DNA of 64,000 nucleotides, taken from NCBI RefSeq assembly GCF_013378445.1, contig NZ_JABXYK010000003.1, positions 1-64,000 on the forward strand, given 5' to 3'. The notes under the pieces were generated by a model that made no database searches, had not been told where the DNA came from, and was given only the letters and a program-made list of their open reading frames with translations. The DNA comes from Mycoplana rhizolycopersici (GTDB taxonomy: Bacteria; Pseudomonadota; Alphaproteobacteria; Rhizobiales; Rhizobiaceae). This document shows, in pieces, positions 36,179 through 44,865 of the stretch. Position numbers and translations under genes: made by a program. Positions within the stretch are counted from its first letter, which is position 1, and every line of letters begins with the position of its first letter.

Positions 36179-37297
36179 TCAAAGTGTTTCGGTGAAATCG
36201 ATGTCAGACGCTGCTCCGCCGTTCATATCGATGTCGGTCGAAGGGGGGCTCCGCCCCAACAGTTCAGCATGGTCCCGGAGAGACGGTATATCTTGCAGGT
36301 CGAAGCGAAACTCCCGCGGCCCGTTGCCGGTTGTCTTTCGAAAAGCCCGGGCAAAATTGGCCGGGGAGGAATATCCCAATTCGGCTGATACGCGCGTGAC
36401 GGAATCGTTCGTGTGCCGAAGCAATTCGCTGGCGCGCTGGACCCTTGCTGCATTCGTCAAGCTGCGAAAGTCGGTGCCGGCCCGATTCAGCTCACGTTGT
36501 AATGTCCGGACACTCGTGTCCATCGATTGCGCAGCACTGTCAATCGACACGCTGCCGGTGAGAACCTGGGCACGGATCTGTTCCACGATCACGTTGAGCA
36601 GATCTCTTGGGGCACCGCCCTGTCGGTCCCGCGCAACATCCTCGATGGTGATAGTCGGCCATGACGCACGCCTCGGCGTGGCGGACAGATGATGACGTTC
36701 CGTGACAATGGTCACTGCGGGCGCATTGAAAAGGACAGGGCACTGGAAGACATCTTCGAAAAGGCCCCCCTGACGAGGTCTGTCGATGTCGAGCTCGATG
36801 CGTAGCGGTCGCCAGTCGCGAGGCAAGTAACCCCTGAAGAGGCTCAGAAGGACACCCGCTGCCGCGCACGCGGTGTTGCCCCACCCGTCACGGCCGGCGA
36901 GCGCAAAGACGTAGCTGTATCGGACCTCGTCGCCAATGATCGCGACCGACATCTTGTCGCCCGTACTGTGAAATCGAAGAGCGGAGATGGCGCGCTCGAT
37001 GGCTTGCCCGAGGGTGCCGGCGCCAAACACGTAGCGTCCGTAGCTACCGTAGTTGGCGACGTCCATCATCGGGGCAATCAGAACCCCAAAGTTGGCCTCG
37101 CCGGCAGCCCGTGCGGCCGCTTCGACAAAGCCGATCACCGCCGTGTGCGGGATGAAGCAGTTCTCGCTCTCGATAAGTTCGAGATCGAAGCCCACGGCGT
37201 GATTGGCCTGCAGCAGCGCCTTTTGGCTGATTTCACGACGTATGAAGGCTGGCATGCCATGCAGTATGCGGTTGGAGATGACCGGAATCTCAGCCAT
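36179..37297 (-). CDS. AraC-family transcriptional regulator
   Basis: Regulator of 372 residues. The N-terminal about 200 residues match the arabinose-binding-domain-like sensory part of the OruR/ArgR-type AraC proteins (GFDLELIESENCFIPHTAVI). The C-terminal two helix-turn-helices (about 250-345) include AAQSMDTSVRTLQRELNRAG and the second helix VTRVSAELGYSSPANFARAF, with typical PREFR after it. The ATG at 37297 has TGGAG upstream; an ATG 16 codons earlier lacks one. It diverges from a truncated exported gene and two DUF1254 genes, which it may control. Confidence 0.9.
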   Translation of the reverse strand: MAEIPVISNRILHGMPAFIRREISQKALLQANHAVGFDLELIESENCFIPHTAVIGFVEAAARAAGEANFGVLIAPMMDVANYGSYGRYVFGAGTLGQAIERAISALRFHSTGDKMSVAIIGDEVRYSYVFALAGRDGWGNTACAAAGVLLSLFRGYLPRDWRPLRIELDIDRPRQGGLFEDVFQCPVLFNAPAVTIVTERHHLSATPRRASWPTITIEDVARDRQGGAPRDLLNVIVEQIRAQVLTGSVSIDSAAQSMDTSVRTLQRELNRAGTDFRSLTNAARVQRASELLRHTNDSVTRVSAELGYSSPANFARAFRKTTGNGPREFRFDLQDIPSLRDHAELLGRSPPSTDIDMNGGAASDIDFTETL

Positions 37298-37442
37298 GTA
37301 CGCTCCAGAAATAATGAACCGTGGCGCAAAATGAGTGGTTTCCAACTACGAATAGTATTTAGTGCAGTAAAGCGTGGCTGTCGCGCAAGAAAAGAAACCT
37401 GCTTGCGGCGGAAATTCTGCTGTGTCAACCGGGGGGAAGGCC

Positions 37443-37634
37443 ATGACAACCAGACGGAACTTGGTGCTGGCAGTCACAGCCGTTGCGGCGACAGCGGTGC
37501 CGCTCAGACAGCGGCTGGCGCGAGCAGCCGGAGACGTGGCTGACTTCTTGTTCGTCCAGACCGCAGGCGCGATGACCTTAGACAAGGCGGCGAGCAGACT
37601 TACGCGCGAAGGCATCGGTGCCACGACACTGTAA
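37443..37634 (+). pseudogene. Truncated exported protein, N-terminal fragment
   Basis: Sixty-three residues with a Tat-like signal (MTTRRNLVLAVTAVAATAV) followed by VADFLFVQTAGAMTLDKAAS and a stop after GATTL. I recall longer exported proteins in which this opening continues into a DRPERIAGHM-type block and further domains. Here no homologous continuation follows the stop in any frame, so the gene appears 3'-truncated rather than frameshifted. A GGGGGAAGG ribosome site precedes the ATG, so the fragment could still be translated. The family recollection is moderate; confirm by search. Confidence 0.6.
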
Positions 37635-37668
37635 CCGACTTCAAGACGACCCAGGAGGAGTAAGGCGA

Positions 37669-39102
37669 ATGTTGACGAAGCGAGATCTACTTCGCTCAGC
37701 CGCGGTGATCGCCGCTGGCGCCGCGATTGCGAAGCCAAGCCTCCTGTCGGCGCAGAGCTACCCGGGCATCGTAGAGGCCAAAGACATCGCCGAGGAGGGT
37801 TTCATCTACGGTTTGCCGCTCGTGATGAATTATGCCGTCATGTACGAGTTCGCCGTCGACCCGAAGTCCAGCCAATTCAAGGCGCCATTTAACAAGATCG
37901 AAAACCTCAACCACGTGGCGACCTACGAAGACACAGCGGTAGTCACGCCGAACAGCGACACGCCATACTCGATATTGTGGCTGGATCTGCGTGCCGAGCC
38001 GATGGTGATCTCCGTACCGGAGGTGGCAGAAGACCGTTACTATTCCGTGCAGTTGATTGACGGAAACACCTACAACTTTGGCTATATTGGCAGTCGCGCT
38101 ACAGGCAACAAGGCGGGCTCCTATCTCGTCGTCGGGCCCGGTTGGAAAGGTGAGAAGCCTTCCGGCGTCAAGCGGATCTTTTCCTCGACCACCCCGTTCG
38201 TGTTCGCCAACTTCAGGACGCAGCTCATCAATGCCGAGGATATGCCGAACGTGGAGAAGGTGCAGGCCGGCTACAACGTGCAGCCGCTGTCGGCATTCCT
38301 GAAACAGCTGGCACCGCCCGCTCCCTCAAAGATCGACTTCCTGCCGGCCACAACGCAGGGCATCAAGGATAATTTCTTCGACTATCTGGATGCCGCACTG
38401 GAATTCGTGCCGCCAACGGAAGAGGACGCGGCCATTCGCGCCAAGCTTGCACGCATTGGTGTGGGTCCGGGAAAAGCATTCGATTTCAAAGACCTTCCAG
38501 TCGCTCACAAGCTGGAAATCGGCCTTGGCATGAAGGATGGCGACGACAAGGTCACAAAGTTCGCCGCGACCGGAACCAGAAACATCAACGGCTGGAGTGT
38601 CGGTTCTTTCTTTGGTGACCGCGCCTTTTACCGTGGAGACTGGCTGAAGCGTGCGGCCGCTGCCAAGGCCGGTCTCTACGGAAACGATTCCGTGGAGGCC
38701 ATGTATCCGTTCACCCGAACGAATGCGAAGGGCGAGACACTCGACGCCAGCAAGCACAACTACACGATTACCTTTCCCGCAGGACAACTCCCGCCGGTGA
38801 ATTCCTTCTGGTCGGTGACAATGTATGACGGCAAGAGCCAGCTCCTGATCAAGAACCCGATCAATCGCTATCTCATCAACTCGCCGATGTTGCCGAGCAT
38901 GAAGAAGAACGAGGATGGTTCGCTCACCCTCTATATCCAGAAGGACAGCCCCGGCACAGGTAGGGAGGCAAACTGGCTGCCTGCGCCAAATGACACGATC
39001 TATCTCGTCATGCGACTGTACTGGCCGAAGAGCGAGGCGCCTTCGATACTGCCGGCTGGCGAAGGCAGTTGGCAGCCGCCGGCGGTGGTGGCGGCGAATT
39101 AG
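37669..39102 (+). CDS. Exported DUF1254/DUF1214 protein (first copy)
   Basis: Protein of 477 residues. An N-terminal Tat-type signal (TKRDLLRSAAVIAAGAAIA) leads to a DUF1254 region (about 40-170) with GFIYGLPLVMNYAVMYEF and NSDTPYSILWLDLRAEPMVI. A DUF1214 C-terminal region (about 350-470) carries NSFWSVTMYDGKSQLLIKNP and GSLTLYIQKDSPG. The family is exported and of unknown function. The ATG at 37669 follows an AGGAGGAG run, a very strong ribosome site. It lies directly downstream of the truncated gene and 117 bases before a second DUF1254 gene. Confidence 0.88.
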   Translation: MLTKRDLLRSAAVIAAGAAIAKPSLLSAQSYPGIVEAKDIAEEGFIYGLPLVMNYAVMYEFAVDPKSSQFKAPFNKIENLNHVATYEDTAVVTPNSDTPYSILWLDLRAEPMVISVPEVAEDRYYSVQLIDGNTYNFGYIGSRATGNKAGSYLVVGPGWKGEKPSGVKRIFSSTTPFVFANFRTQLINAEDMPNVEKVQAGYNVQPLSAFLKQLAPPAPSKIDFLPATTQGIKDNFFDYLDAALEFVPPTEEDAAIRAKLARIGVGPGKAFDFKDLPVAHKLEIGLGMKDGDDKVTKFAATGTRNINGWSVGSFFGDRAFYRGDWLKRAAAAKAGLYGNDSVEAMYPFTRTNAKGETLDASKHNYTITFPAGQLPPVNSFWSVTMYDGKSQLLIKNPINRYLINSPMLPSMKKNEDGSLTLYIQKDSPGTGREANWLPAPNDTIYLVMRLYWPKSEAPSILPAGEGSWQPPAVVAAN

Positions 39103-39219
39103 CGTTTTGCGCTGACCGCCTTGGGGGCTCGTCGCGATTGACGAGGTGCACATCCACGGTCCTACGCGGACCTTCGAGCGGCGACAGCCAGGCCCACGGA
39201 AGCAGGGAGAAGACGATCA

Positions 39220-40845
39220 ATGAAGCAGATCCACAGCAGGCTCCGCCGACTGGTAACAGGCCTCGCGGCATCGACTTTCCTCGTCGGCACGATTGGAGCA
39301 AGCGCCCAAACAACGACCCCACCCGCATCGATCCTGACGCCGGACAAAGTCGAGACGCGTATCGGTACGCTCGACTTCAAGGACGGCATGCCGAGCAAGG
39401 AGACGATTGAAAAGATTTATGACAATCTGGATTTCACGCACGCCTTCCAGGCGTTCGTGAATACTTTCCAGGGTGTCAGCATAGCGGCCTTTCACAAGGG
39501 GTTTCAGAGCGTCGGGGTGAAGGACAATGAAGTCCTCATCTTTTCCGACCTGATGGATGCCAGTTCGTTGTTCCTGACAGCCAACGCGGACACGATCTAT
39601 ACCCTGGGAATGCTCGATCTCTCCAAGGGGCCCATGGTACTAGAGTTGGGCCCGAAGATGTTGGGCGCTATCGACGACCAGTGGTTCCGCTGGGTTATTG
39701 ATTTGGGCGCACCGGGGCCTGATCGCGGTGAAGGCGGCAAGTATCTCATCCTGCCACCCGGTTACGAGGGCAACGTGCCCGCGGGCGGGTATTTTGTGGC
39801 CCGCGCCCGCACCAACTTCGTTATCTGGTTCGCTCGCGCATTCATGGAGAACAGCGACCCCAAGCCGGTCGTCGAACAGATCAAGAAAACACTTAAGGTC
39901 TATCCGTACAAGGCCGGCGGCTACGGCACGCCTGTTTCCGAATTCCTTGCCGGCAAGACCATGCTCGGACCGATCACCCCGCCGCCGCCGACCGTGTTCC
40001 ACGAGGGCACGGGTGTGGTGATGAACACGATACCACCCAACGACTATTCCTACTACGAGTGGCTCAACGAGTTGGTGCAGCAGGAGCCCGCCACATCGCT
40101 GGACCCCGAGTTGATGGGCCCGATTGCCGCCATTGGCATCGTCAAAGGCAAACCCTTCACGCCCGATGCGCGGATGAAGAAGATTCTCACCGAGGCCGTC
40201 GCCTTGGCCAACGCTACCTCCCGAACCCTGTTTATGGCTCCTCGCGCTGAGGACTGGTACTATTATCCTGGCTCGGGCTGGGTGAACCAGCTGTTTGTCA
40301 GCGGCTATGAGTTCGAGACACCGATCCCGGAAATTACGCCGGAGGGCGCTAAACCCTACCCACCCACCGGGTACCGCTTGCTGGACTCGCGAACCGCCTT
40401 TTTCTACGGCGTCACCGGCATCACGCCCGGGATGGCCATGCGCGTGCCCGGCATCGGCTCGCAGTACCTGTGGACTTTGGTCGATGCTGACAAGCAACCC
40501 TTCGACGGCGCCAAGACCTACAAGGTGACGCTGCCAAAGGATATTCCGTATTCGAACTTCTGGTCCTTCATTGCCTACGACAACCAGACGCGCTCGATGC
40601 TCGATACGCCCCAGCGCTATCCGCGCGCAGGCAGTCAAAGCTATCCGTCTCCGGCCGCGGAAGCAGCAGCCGACGGCACGACGACAGTCTGGTTCTCGCC
40701 GGAGCAGCCTGAAGGCGTCGCTCGGGGTAACTGGATCCAGACTATGCCCGGCAAAGGGTTTATTCCGTGCCTGCGACTTTACGGCCCGCTCGAGCCATTT
40801 TTCACGAAGGAGTGGAGGCCAAGCGAGGTCGCGCTGGTGAAGTGA
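39220..40845 (+). CDS. Exported DUF1254/DUF1214 protein (second copy)
   Basis: Protein of 541 residues with a signal peptide (about 1-30, RLVTGLAASTFLVGTIGASA). A DUF1254 region contains ANADTIYTLGMLDLSKGPMV, and a DUF1214 end contains SNFWSFIAYDNQTRSML and GNWIQTMPGKGFIPCLRLYG. It is clearly related to the preceding copy but divergent and longer, with an extra segment of about 150 residues between the domains. Its role is unknown. It probably shares a transcript with the upstream copy; the following guaA gene is on the opposite strand. Confidence 0.88.
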   Translation: MKQIHSRLRRLVTGLAASTFLVGTIGASAQTTTPPASILTPDKVETRIGTLDFKDGMPSKETIEKIYDNLDFTHAFQAFVNTFQGVSIAAFHKGFQSVGVKDNEVLIFSDLMDASSLFLTANADTIYTLGMLDLSKGPMVLELGPKMLGAIDDQWFRWVIDLGAPGPDRGEGGKYLILPPGYEGNVPAGGYFVARARTNFVIWFARAFMENSDPKPVVEQIKKTLKVYPYKAGGYGTPVSEFLAGKTMLGPITPPPPTVFHEGTGVVMNTIPPNDYSYYEWLNELVQQEPATSLDPELMGPIAAIGIVKGKPFTPDARMKKILTEAVALANATSRTLFMAPRAEDWYYYPGSGWVNQLFVSGYEFETPIPEITPEGAKPYPPTGYRLLDSRTAFFYGVTGITPGMAMRVPGIGSQYLWTLVDADKQPFDGAKTYKVTLPKDIPYSNFWSFIAYDNQTRSMLDTPQRYPRAGSQSYPSPAAEAAADGTTTVWFSPEQPEGVARGNWIQTMPGKGFIPCLRLYGPLEPFFTKEWRPSEVALVK

Positions 40846-40883
40846 CGGAACATGAGGGTTGGACCACGACGAATGGGCCTGAA

Positions 40884-42446
40884 TTATTCCCACTCGATCG
40901 TGCCCGGCGGCTTGCTGGTCACGTCGTAGACGACGCGGTTGATGCCGCGGACTTCGTTGATGATACGGGTCGCCGCGCGGCCGAGGAAGTTCATGTCGTA
41001 GTGGTAGAAGTCGGCGGTCATGCCGTCGACGGAGGTGACGGCGCGCAGCGCGCAGACGAATTCGTAGGTGCGCCCGTCGCCCATGACGCCAACGGTCTGG
41101 ACAGGCAGCAGCACGGCGAACGCCTGCCAGATCTTGTCGTAGAGGCCGGCCTTGCGGATCTCGTCGAGATAGATGGCGTCGGCTTCGCGGAGAATCTCCA
41201 GCTTGTCGCGGGTAATGCCGCCCGGGCAGCGGATGGCAAGGCCCGGACCCGGGAACGGGTGGCGGCCGATGAAGCTCTCCGGCAGGCCGAGTTCGCGGCC
41301 AAGCACGCGCACTTCGTCCTTGAACAGCTCGCGCAGCGGCTCGACGAGCTGCATGTTCATGCGCTCGGGCAGGCCGCCGACATTGTGGTGCGACTTGATG
41401 GTCACCGAAGGGCCGCCGGTGAAGGAGACGCTCTCGATGACGTCGGGATAGAGCGTACCCTGGGCTAGGAATTCCGCGCCGCCGAGCTTCTTGGCCTCGT
41501 CTTCGAACACTTCGATGAACAGGCGGCCGATGATTTTGCGCTTGGTTTCCGGGTCGGAAACGCCCTCCAGCTCACCGACGAAGCGATCGACCGCGTCGAC
41601 GTGGATCAGGTGCAGGTTGTAGTGCTCGCGGAACATGGCGACGACATCGGCCGCCTCGTTCTTGCGCATCAGGCCGTGGTCGACGAGGATGCAGGTCAGT
41701 TGCTCGCCGACGGCCTCATGGATCAGGAGTGCCGCGACGGAGCTGTCGACGCCGCCCGAAAGCGCGCAGATGACGCGCTTGTCGCCGACCTGCTCGCGGA
41801 TGGCTTCCACGGCGCGGGCGCGATAGGCGGACATCGACCAGTCGCCCTTGATGCCGGCGATCTTGTGCACGAAGTTGGACAGGAGCTTGGCGCCGTCAGG
41901 CGTGTGCACCACTTCCGGGTGGAACATCGTGGTGTAGTAGCGCTTCGCCTCGTTGACGCAGATCGCGAAGGGGGCGTTCTCGGAGGTGCCGATGATCTCG
42001 AAGCCTTCGGGCGCCACGGTGACGCGGTCGCCATGGCTCATCCAGACCGGATACTTCTTACCGACTTCCCAGAAGCCTTCGAACAGCGGGCTGTCCTTCA
42101 GGATCTCGACGTCGGCGCGGCCGAATTCGCGGGCGTGGCCGCCCTCGACCTTGCCGCCCAGCTGGGTCGCCAGCGTCTGCTGGCCGTAGCAGATGGCGAG
42201 GATCGGCAGGCCGGAATCGAAAGCCACCTGCGGCGCGCGCGGGCTGCCCTGGTCCAGAACCGATGCCGGACCGCCGGAGAAGATGATCGCCTTCGGCTTC
42301 ATCCGGTGGAAGGCCTCTTCGGCCGACTGAAACGGGATGATCTCGCAATAGACGCCTGCTTCGCGCACGCGCCGGCCGATGAGCTGCGTCACCTGGCTGC
42401 CGAAATCGATGATGAGAACGCTGTCGGGATGAGCTGTCTGGGTCAT
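40884..42446 (-). CDS. guaA: GMP synthase (glutamine-hydrolysing)
   Basis: Enzyme of 520 residues converting XMP to GMP. The N-terminal class I glutamine amidotransferase carries the catalytic Cys in [12 protein letters not shown], with [13 protein letters not shown] nearby. The ATP pyrophosphatase P-loop [16 protein letters not shown] starts the second domain at about 230. The C-terminal dimerisation domain ends in the family signature [11 protein letters not shown]. It is complete and of standard length. It is flanked by the DUF1254 block and the MTA/SAH-nucleosidase-like gene, all leftward from here. Confidence 0.97.
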   Translation of the reverse strand: MTQTAHPDSVLIIDFGSQVTQLIGRRVREAGVYCEIIPFQSAEEAFHRMKPKAIIFSGGPASVLDQGSPRAPQVAFDSGLPILAICYGQQTLATQLGGKVEGGHAREFGRADVEILKDSPLFEGFWEVGKKYPVWMSHGDRVTVAPEGFEIIGTSENAPFAICVNEAKRYYTTMFHPEVVHTPDGAKLLSNFVHKIAGIKGDWSMSAYRARAVEAIREQVGDKRVICALSGGVDSSVAALLIHEAVGEQLTCILVDHGLMRKNEAADVVAMFREHYNLHLIHVDAVDRFVGELEGVSDPETKRKIIGRLFIEVFEDEAKKLGGAEFLAQGTLYPDVIESVSFTGGPSVTIKSHHNVGGLPERMNMQLVEPLRELFKDEVRVLGRELGLPESFIGRHPFPGPGLAIRCPGGITRDKLEILREADAIYLDEIRKAGLYDKIWQAFAVLLPVQTVGVMGDGRTYEFVCALRAVTSVDGMTADFYHYDMNFLGRAATRIINEVRGINRVVYDVTSKPPGTIEWE

Positions 42447-42505
42447 GGCGAGCCTTTAATGAAATTTGCCGCACTGCGCAACGGGGATCGCGGCAGATTC
42501 CGGGC

Positions 42506-43144
42506 TCAGAGCGCGATCGTGCCCTCGGCGATCGCCTGCTCCAGCCGCCCGACGGCATCCGCCAGCTTTTCGTCGACGACATGCAGGTATTCCGTCCAGT
42601 CGCCGACGTGCTTCAACTCCGCTTTTCCGTCGGATATGCCCCGCAAGCCGATGAGCGGAACCTCAAAGGCGTTGCAGGCACGAAGGACCGCATAGGTCTC
42701 CATGTCCACCATGTCGGCGTCGATCGTATCATAGGTAGCGCCCGAAACGATGTTCGCCCCGGTCGAAAGCCGGGCTTCGGCGATGCCGGGCACGCGCAGC
42801 GGCAGCGCTACGGCAATCGGCAGGTCGACAAAAGGCGTCGCACCCTTGGCAAAGCCGAGCGGGGAGGCGTCCATGTCGCGATAGGACACGCTCTTCGCCT
42901 GATAGATCCCGGCCTGCTCCAGCGTCGCCGAACCCGCCGAGCCGAGCGAGACGACGAGGTCCGGAAGGTTGTCGCGTGCCTGCAGATGCGCAAGCGCGCT
43001 GGTCAGTTGCACGGCGGCTTCGACAGGGCCGACGCCCGTCATCAGCGGCGATATCCGGCTTCTGAGGTGCTCGCCGTATTCGGCGTCGACGGCCATCACG
43101 TAGAGCAGGCTTTTGTCTGCGACGTGTTTCAGTTCGTAGCTCAT
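42506..43144 (-). CDS. MTA/SAH nucleosidase-like protein
   Basis: Nucleoside phosphorylase-fold protein of 212 residues. Recognisable features are MTGVGPVEAAVQLTSAL (phosphate/substrate site), LVVSLGSAGSATLEQAGIYQ and the DADMVDMETYAVLRACN motif. They match the 5'-methylthioadenosine/S-adenosylhomocysteine nucleosidase family that recycles SAM by-products, including quorum-signal precursors. The usual catalytic Asp is represented by ISDGK near the end. It overlaps the upstream thioesterase by four bases (ATGA). The exact substrate is not proven. Confidence 0.85.
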   Translation of the reverse strand: MSYELKHVADKSLLYVMAVDAEYGEHLRSRISPLMTGVGPVEAAVQLTSALAHLQARDNLPDLVVSLGSAGSATLEQAGIYQAKSVSYRDMDASPLGFAKGATPFVDLPIAVALPLRVPGIAEARLSTGANIVSGATYDTIDADMVDMETYAVLRACNAFEVPLIGLRGISDGKAELKHVGDWTEYLHVVDEKLADAVGRLEQAIAEGTIAL

Positions 43145-43590
43145 CCCGCGACATCCTGGCGTCCGCGGACGACCATCATGGTGCCGGTCATCGAGGCGAT
43201 CAGCTTCGCCGGGCCGTCGGTGATGGAATAGGCCCGTCCGTCGGCAACGATGATGTTTGAGCCGGGCTTCGTCACCTCGCCGCGAAACAGGAACCAGTCG
43301 CCGCGCCCCGGAGACATCAGGTTGACCTTGAACTCGATCGTCAGGATCGAGGCCTCGGCGTCGATCACCGTATAGGCGGCGTATCCGCAGGCGGAGTCGA
43401 GGGCGGCGGAGATGACGCCGGCATGCAGGAAGCCGTGCTGCTGTGTCAGCTTCTCGTCGAACGGCAGTTCGATTTCCACCGTGCCGTGCTCGACGCGCGT
43501 CAGTTGCGCCCCGATCAGCCCCATCGCGGGCTGGCGCCCGAAGCTTCTGGTGATACGTTCGCGGAAATCCGCTGGCGGAAGGTCTGTCAT
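43141..43590 (-). CDS. PaaI-type hotdog thioesterase
   Basis: Acyl-CoA thioesterase-like protein of 149 residues with the hotdog fold (about 15-140). The characteristic HGFLHAGVISAALDSACGYA segment includes the catalytic Asp/Gly and helix, followed by TIEFKVNLMSPGRGDWFLF. It is cytoplasmic, and the substrate is unknown, perhaps aromatic acyl-CoA. Its stop overlaps the nucleosidase start as ATGA, indicating coupled expression, a pairing whose logic is unclear. The start at 43590 gives MTDLPPADFRERITRSFGR. Longer in-frame starts extend into the tspO region. Confidence 0.85.
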   Translation of the reverse strand: MTDLPPADFRERITRSFGRQPAMGLIGAQLTRVEHGTVEIELPFDEKLTQQHGFLHAGVISAALDSACGYAAYTVIDAEASILTIEFKVNLMSPGRGDWFLFRGEVTKPGSNIIVADGRAYSITDGPAKLIASMTGTMMVVRGRQDVAG

Positions 43591-43606
43591 GTCGCTCGTT
43601 CTGCTT

Positions 43607-43632
43607 CGCGGGCCTGAAGCGAGAAGCCCGCG
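43607..43632 (-). terminator. Hairpin between tspO and the thioesterase gene
   Basis: CGCGGGC and GCCCGCG form a seven-base stem with a 12-base loop in the 91-base gap. No T-run is present, so it may be only an mRNA stem-loop. Confidence 0.3.
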
Positions 43633-43681
43633 CCCGTTGTCGGGGCAAACCCTCGCACGCGCGCCCGCTCGCTGCAAGGCG

Positions 43682-44137
43682 TCAATTGAGCGCCACGATC
43701 GCACCGTTGAGGACGGCTGCGAAGGACGTCCAGGCGAGATAGGGAGCAAACAGAAGGGCAGACGGTCCATCCTGTTTCCAGCTGGAAAGGATGTAGAGCA
43801 GGACGCTCACCACGAGTCCGATGACGACGATGAGCGCGAGTGCGGGCTCGCGGAGGCCGAAGAACAGCGGCGACCAGGCGAAGTTCAAGGCGAGTGCGGC
43901 CCACCAGAGCCGCATGGCCGCGGTCCTGCGGAAATTCATGAAGGTGCGCGCGCCTGCGACGGCGATCATCGCATAGAGCAGCGTCCAGACCGGCCCGAAG
44001 ACCCAGTCCGGCGGATTGAAGGCGGGCTTTGCCAGCGATCGATACCAGGCGTCCGGCAGGTTGACGAGGCCGATGAGCAAGCCGCCGCCGACGACGAGCA
44101 CGAGAAACGATAGATAGGTCAAGGCTTTGCTGTTCAT
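43682..44137 (-). CDS. tspO: TspO/MBR family tryptophan-rich sensory protein
   Basis: Membrane protein of 151 residues with five predicted helices. The hallmark PAFNPPDWVFGPVWTLLYAM block and the later LNFAWSPLFFGLREPALALI and APYLAWTSFAAVLN segments are present. TspO binds porphyrins and cholesterol and acts as an oxygen/stress sensor in alphaproteobacteria (for example Rhodobacter), modulating tetrapyrrole-linked regulation. The length matches family. It is followed by the thioesterase/nucleosidase pair and is likely its own unit. Confidence 0.93.
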   Translation of the reverse strand: MNSKALTYLSFLVLVVGGGLLIGLVNLPDAWYRSLAKPAFNPPDWVFGPVWTLLYAMIAVAGARTFMNFRRTAAMRLWWAALALNFAWSPLFFGLREPALALIVVIGLVVSVLLYILSSWKQDGPSALLFAPYLAWTSFAAVLNGAIVALN

Positions 44138-44214
44138 GTCGCTCAGTTAGGGCGCGGTCTCTTCCGTGTCCAGTCTGCCGGGCAGACCATTGCACAGGTG
44201 GGAAGCCGCCCTAC

Positions 44215-44772
44215 ATGTTTTCCATGGATCACGCGATCGAGATCAGGCCGGGACGCACCGCCGACGTCTTCGCGATCGGCCGGGTGCTGGTGGAAACCTG
44301 GAGGGCGACCTTTCGGGGTCTGCTTGACGATGCTTTCCTCAAGGGCATGTCGCCGGCCGAGCAGGCCGTTCGTCATATGGGCCGAAGAAATGCAGCCGGA
44401 GTCGGCCATTTCGTGGCCATCGAGCGGAAAACCGGCAATCTGGTCGGCTTCATCAACTACGGTCCGGCCCGCTACGCGACGCCCACTCCCGTGGGCGAGA
44501 TTTACGCGCTCTATGTCCTGCCGGCTTATCAGGGCCGCGGCATCGGCGCCGAACTGGTGCGCAGCGTAGCCCGCTACATGGTCGAAGGCGGTGCCGTCAC
44601 GCTCAGTGCGTGGGTGCTTTCCACCAATCCCAACCGCGTCTTTTACGAGCGCCTTGGGGCATCTGTCGTCGAAATCGGCATCATCACGCTCGGCGGGCAC
44701 CGCTACGAACAGGTCGCATATGCCTGGCACGATCTGCACCTGCTGATCGCGCGTGACGCCGGCGCAGCCTGA
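44215..44772 (+). CDS. GNAT-family N-acetyltransferase
   Basis: Acetyltransferase of 185 residues. The acetyl-CoA-binding motif A is YQGRGIGAELVRSVARYM at about residues 104-121, preceded by the IYALYVLPA strand. The C-terminal NPNRVFYERLGASVV segment closes the fold. The substrate is unknown. Start codons ATG at 44215 and 44224 are both possible; neither has a strong ribosome site. It is transcribed divergently from tspO and converges on the DUF1513 gene. Confidence 0.85.
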   Translation: MFSMDHAIEIRPGRTADVFAIGRVLVETWRATFRGLLDDAFLKGMSPAEQAVRHMGRRNAAGVGHFVAIERKTGNLVGFINYGPARYATPTPVGEIYALYVLPAYQGRGIGAELVRSVARYMVEGGAVTLSAWVLSTNPNRVFYERLGASVVEIGIITLGGHRYEQVAYAWHDLHLLIARDAGAA

Positions 44773-44865
44773 AGCGTGCCCGATCGGGAGGCGGCGTCTC
44801 TACGGAAAAGAACTGCGCGGCATGGCAAGCCTGGTGCGTGATACCGTCCGAGGGACCGGGCAGGT

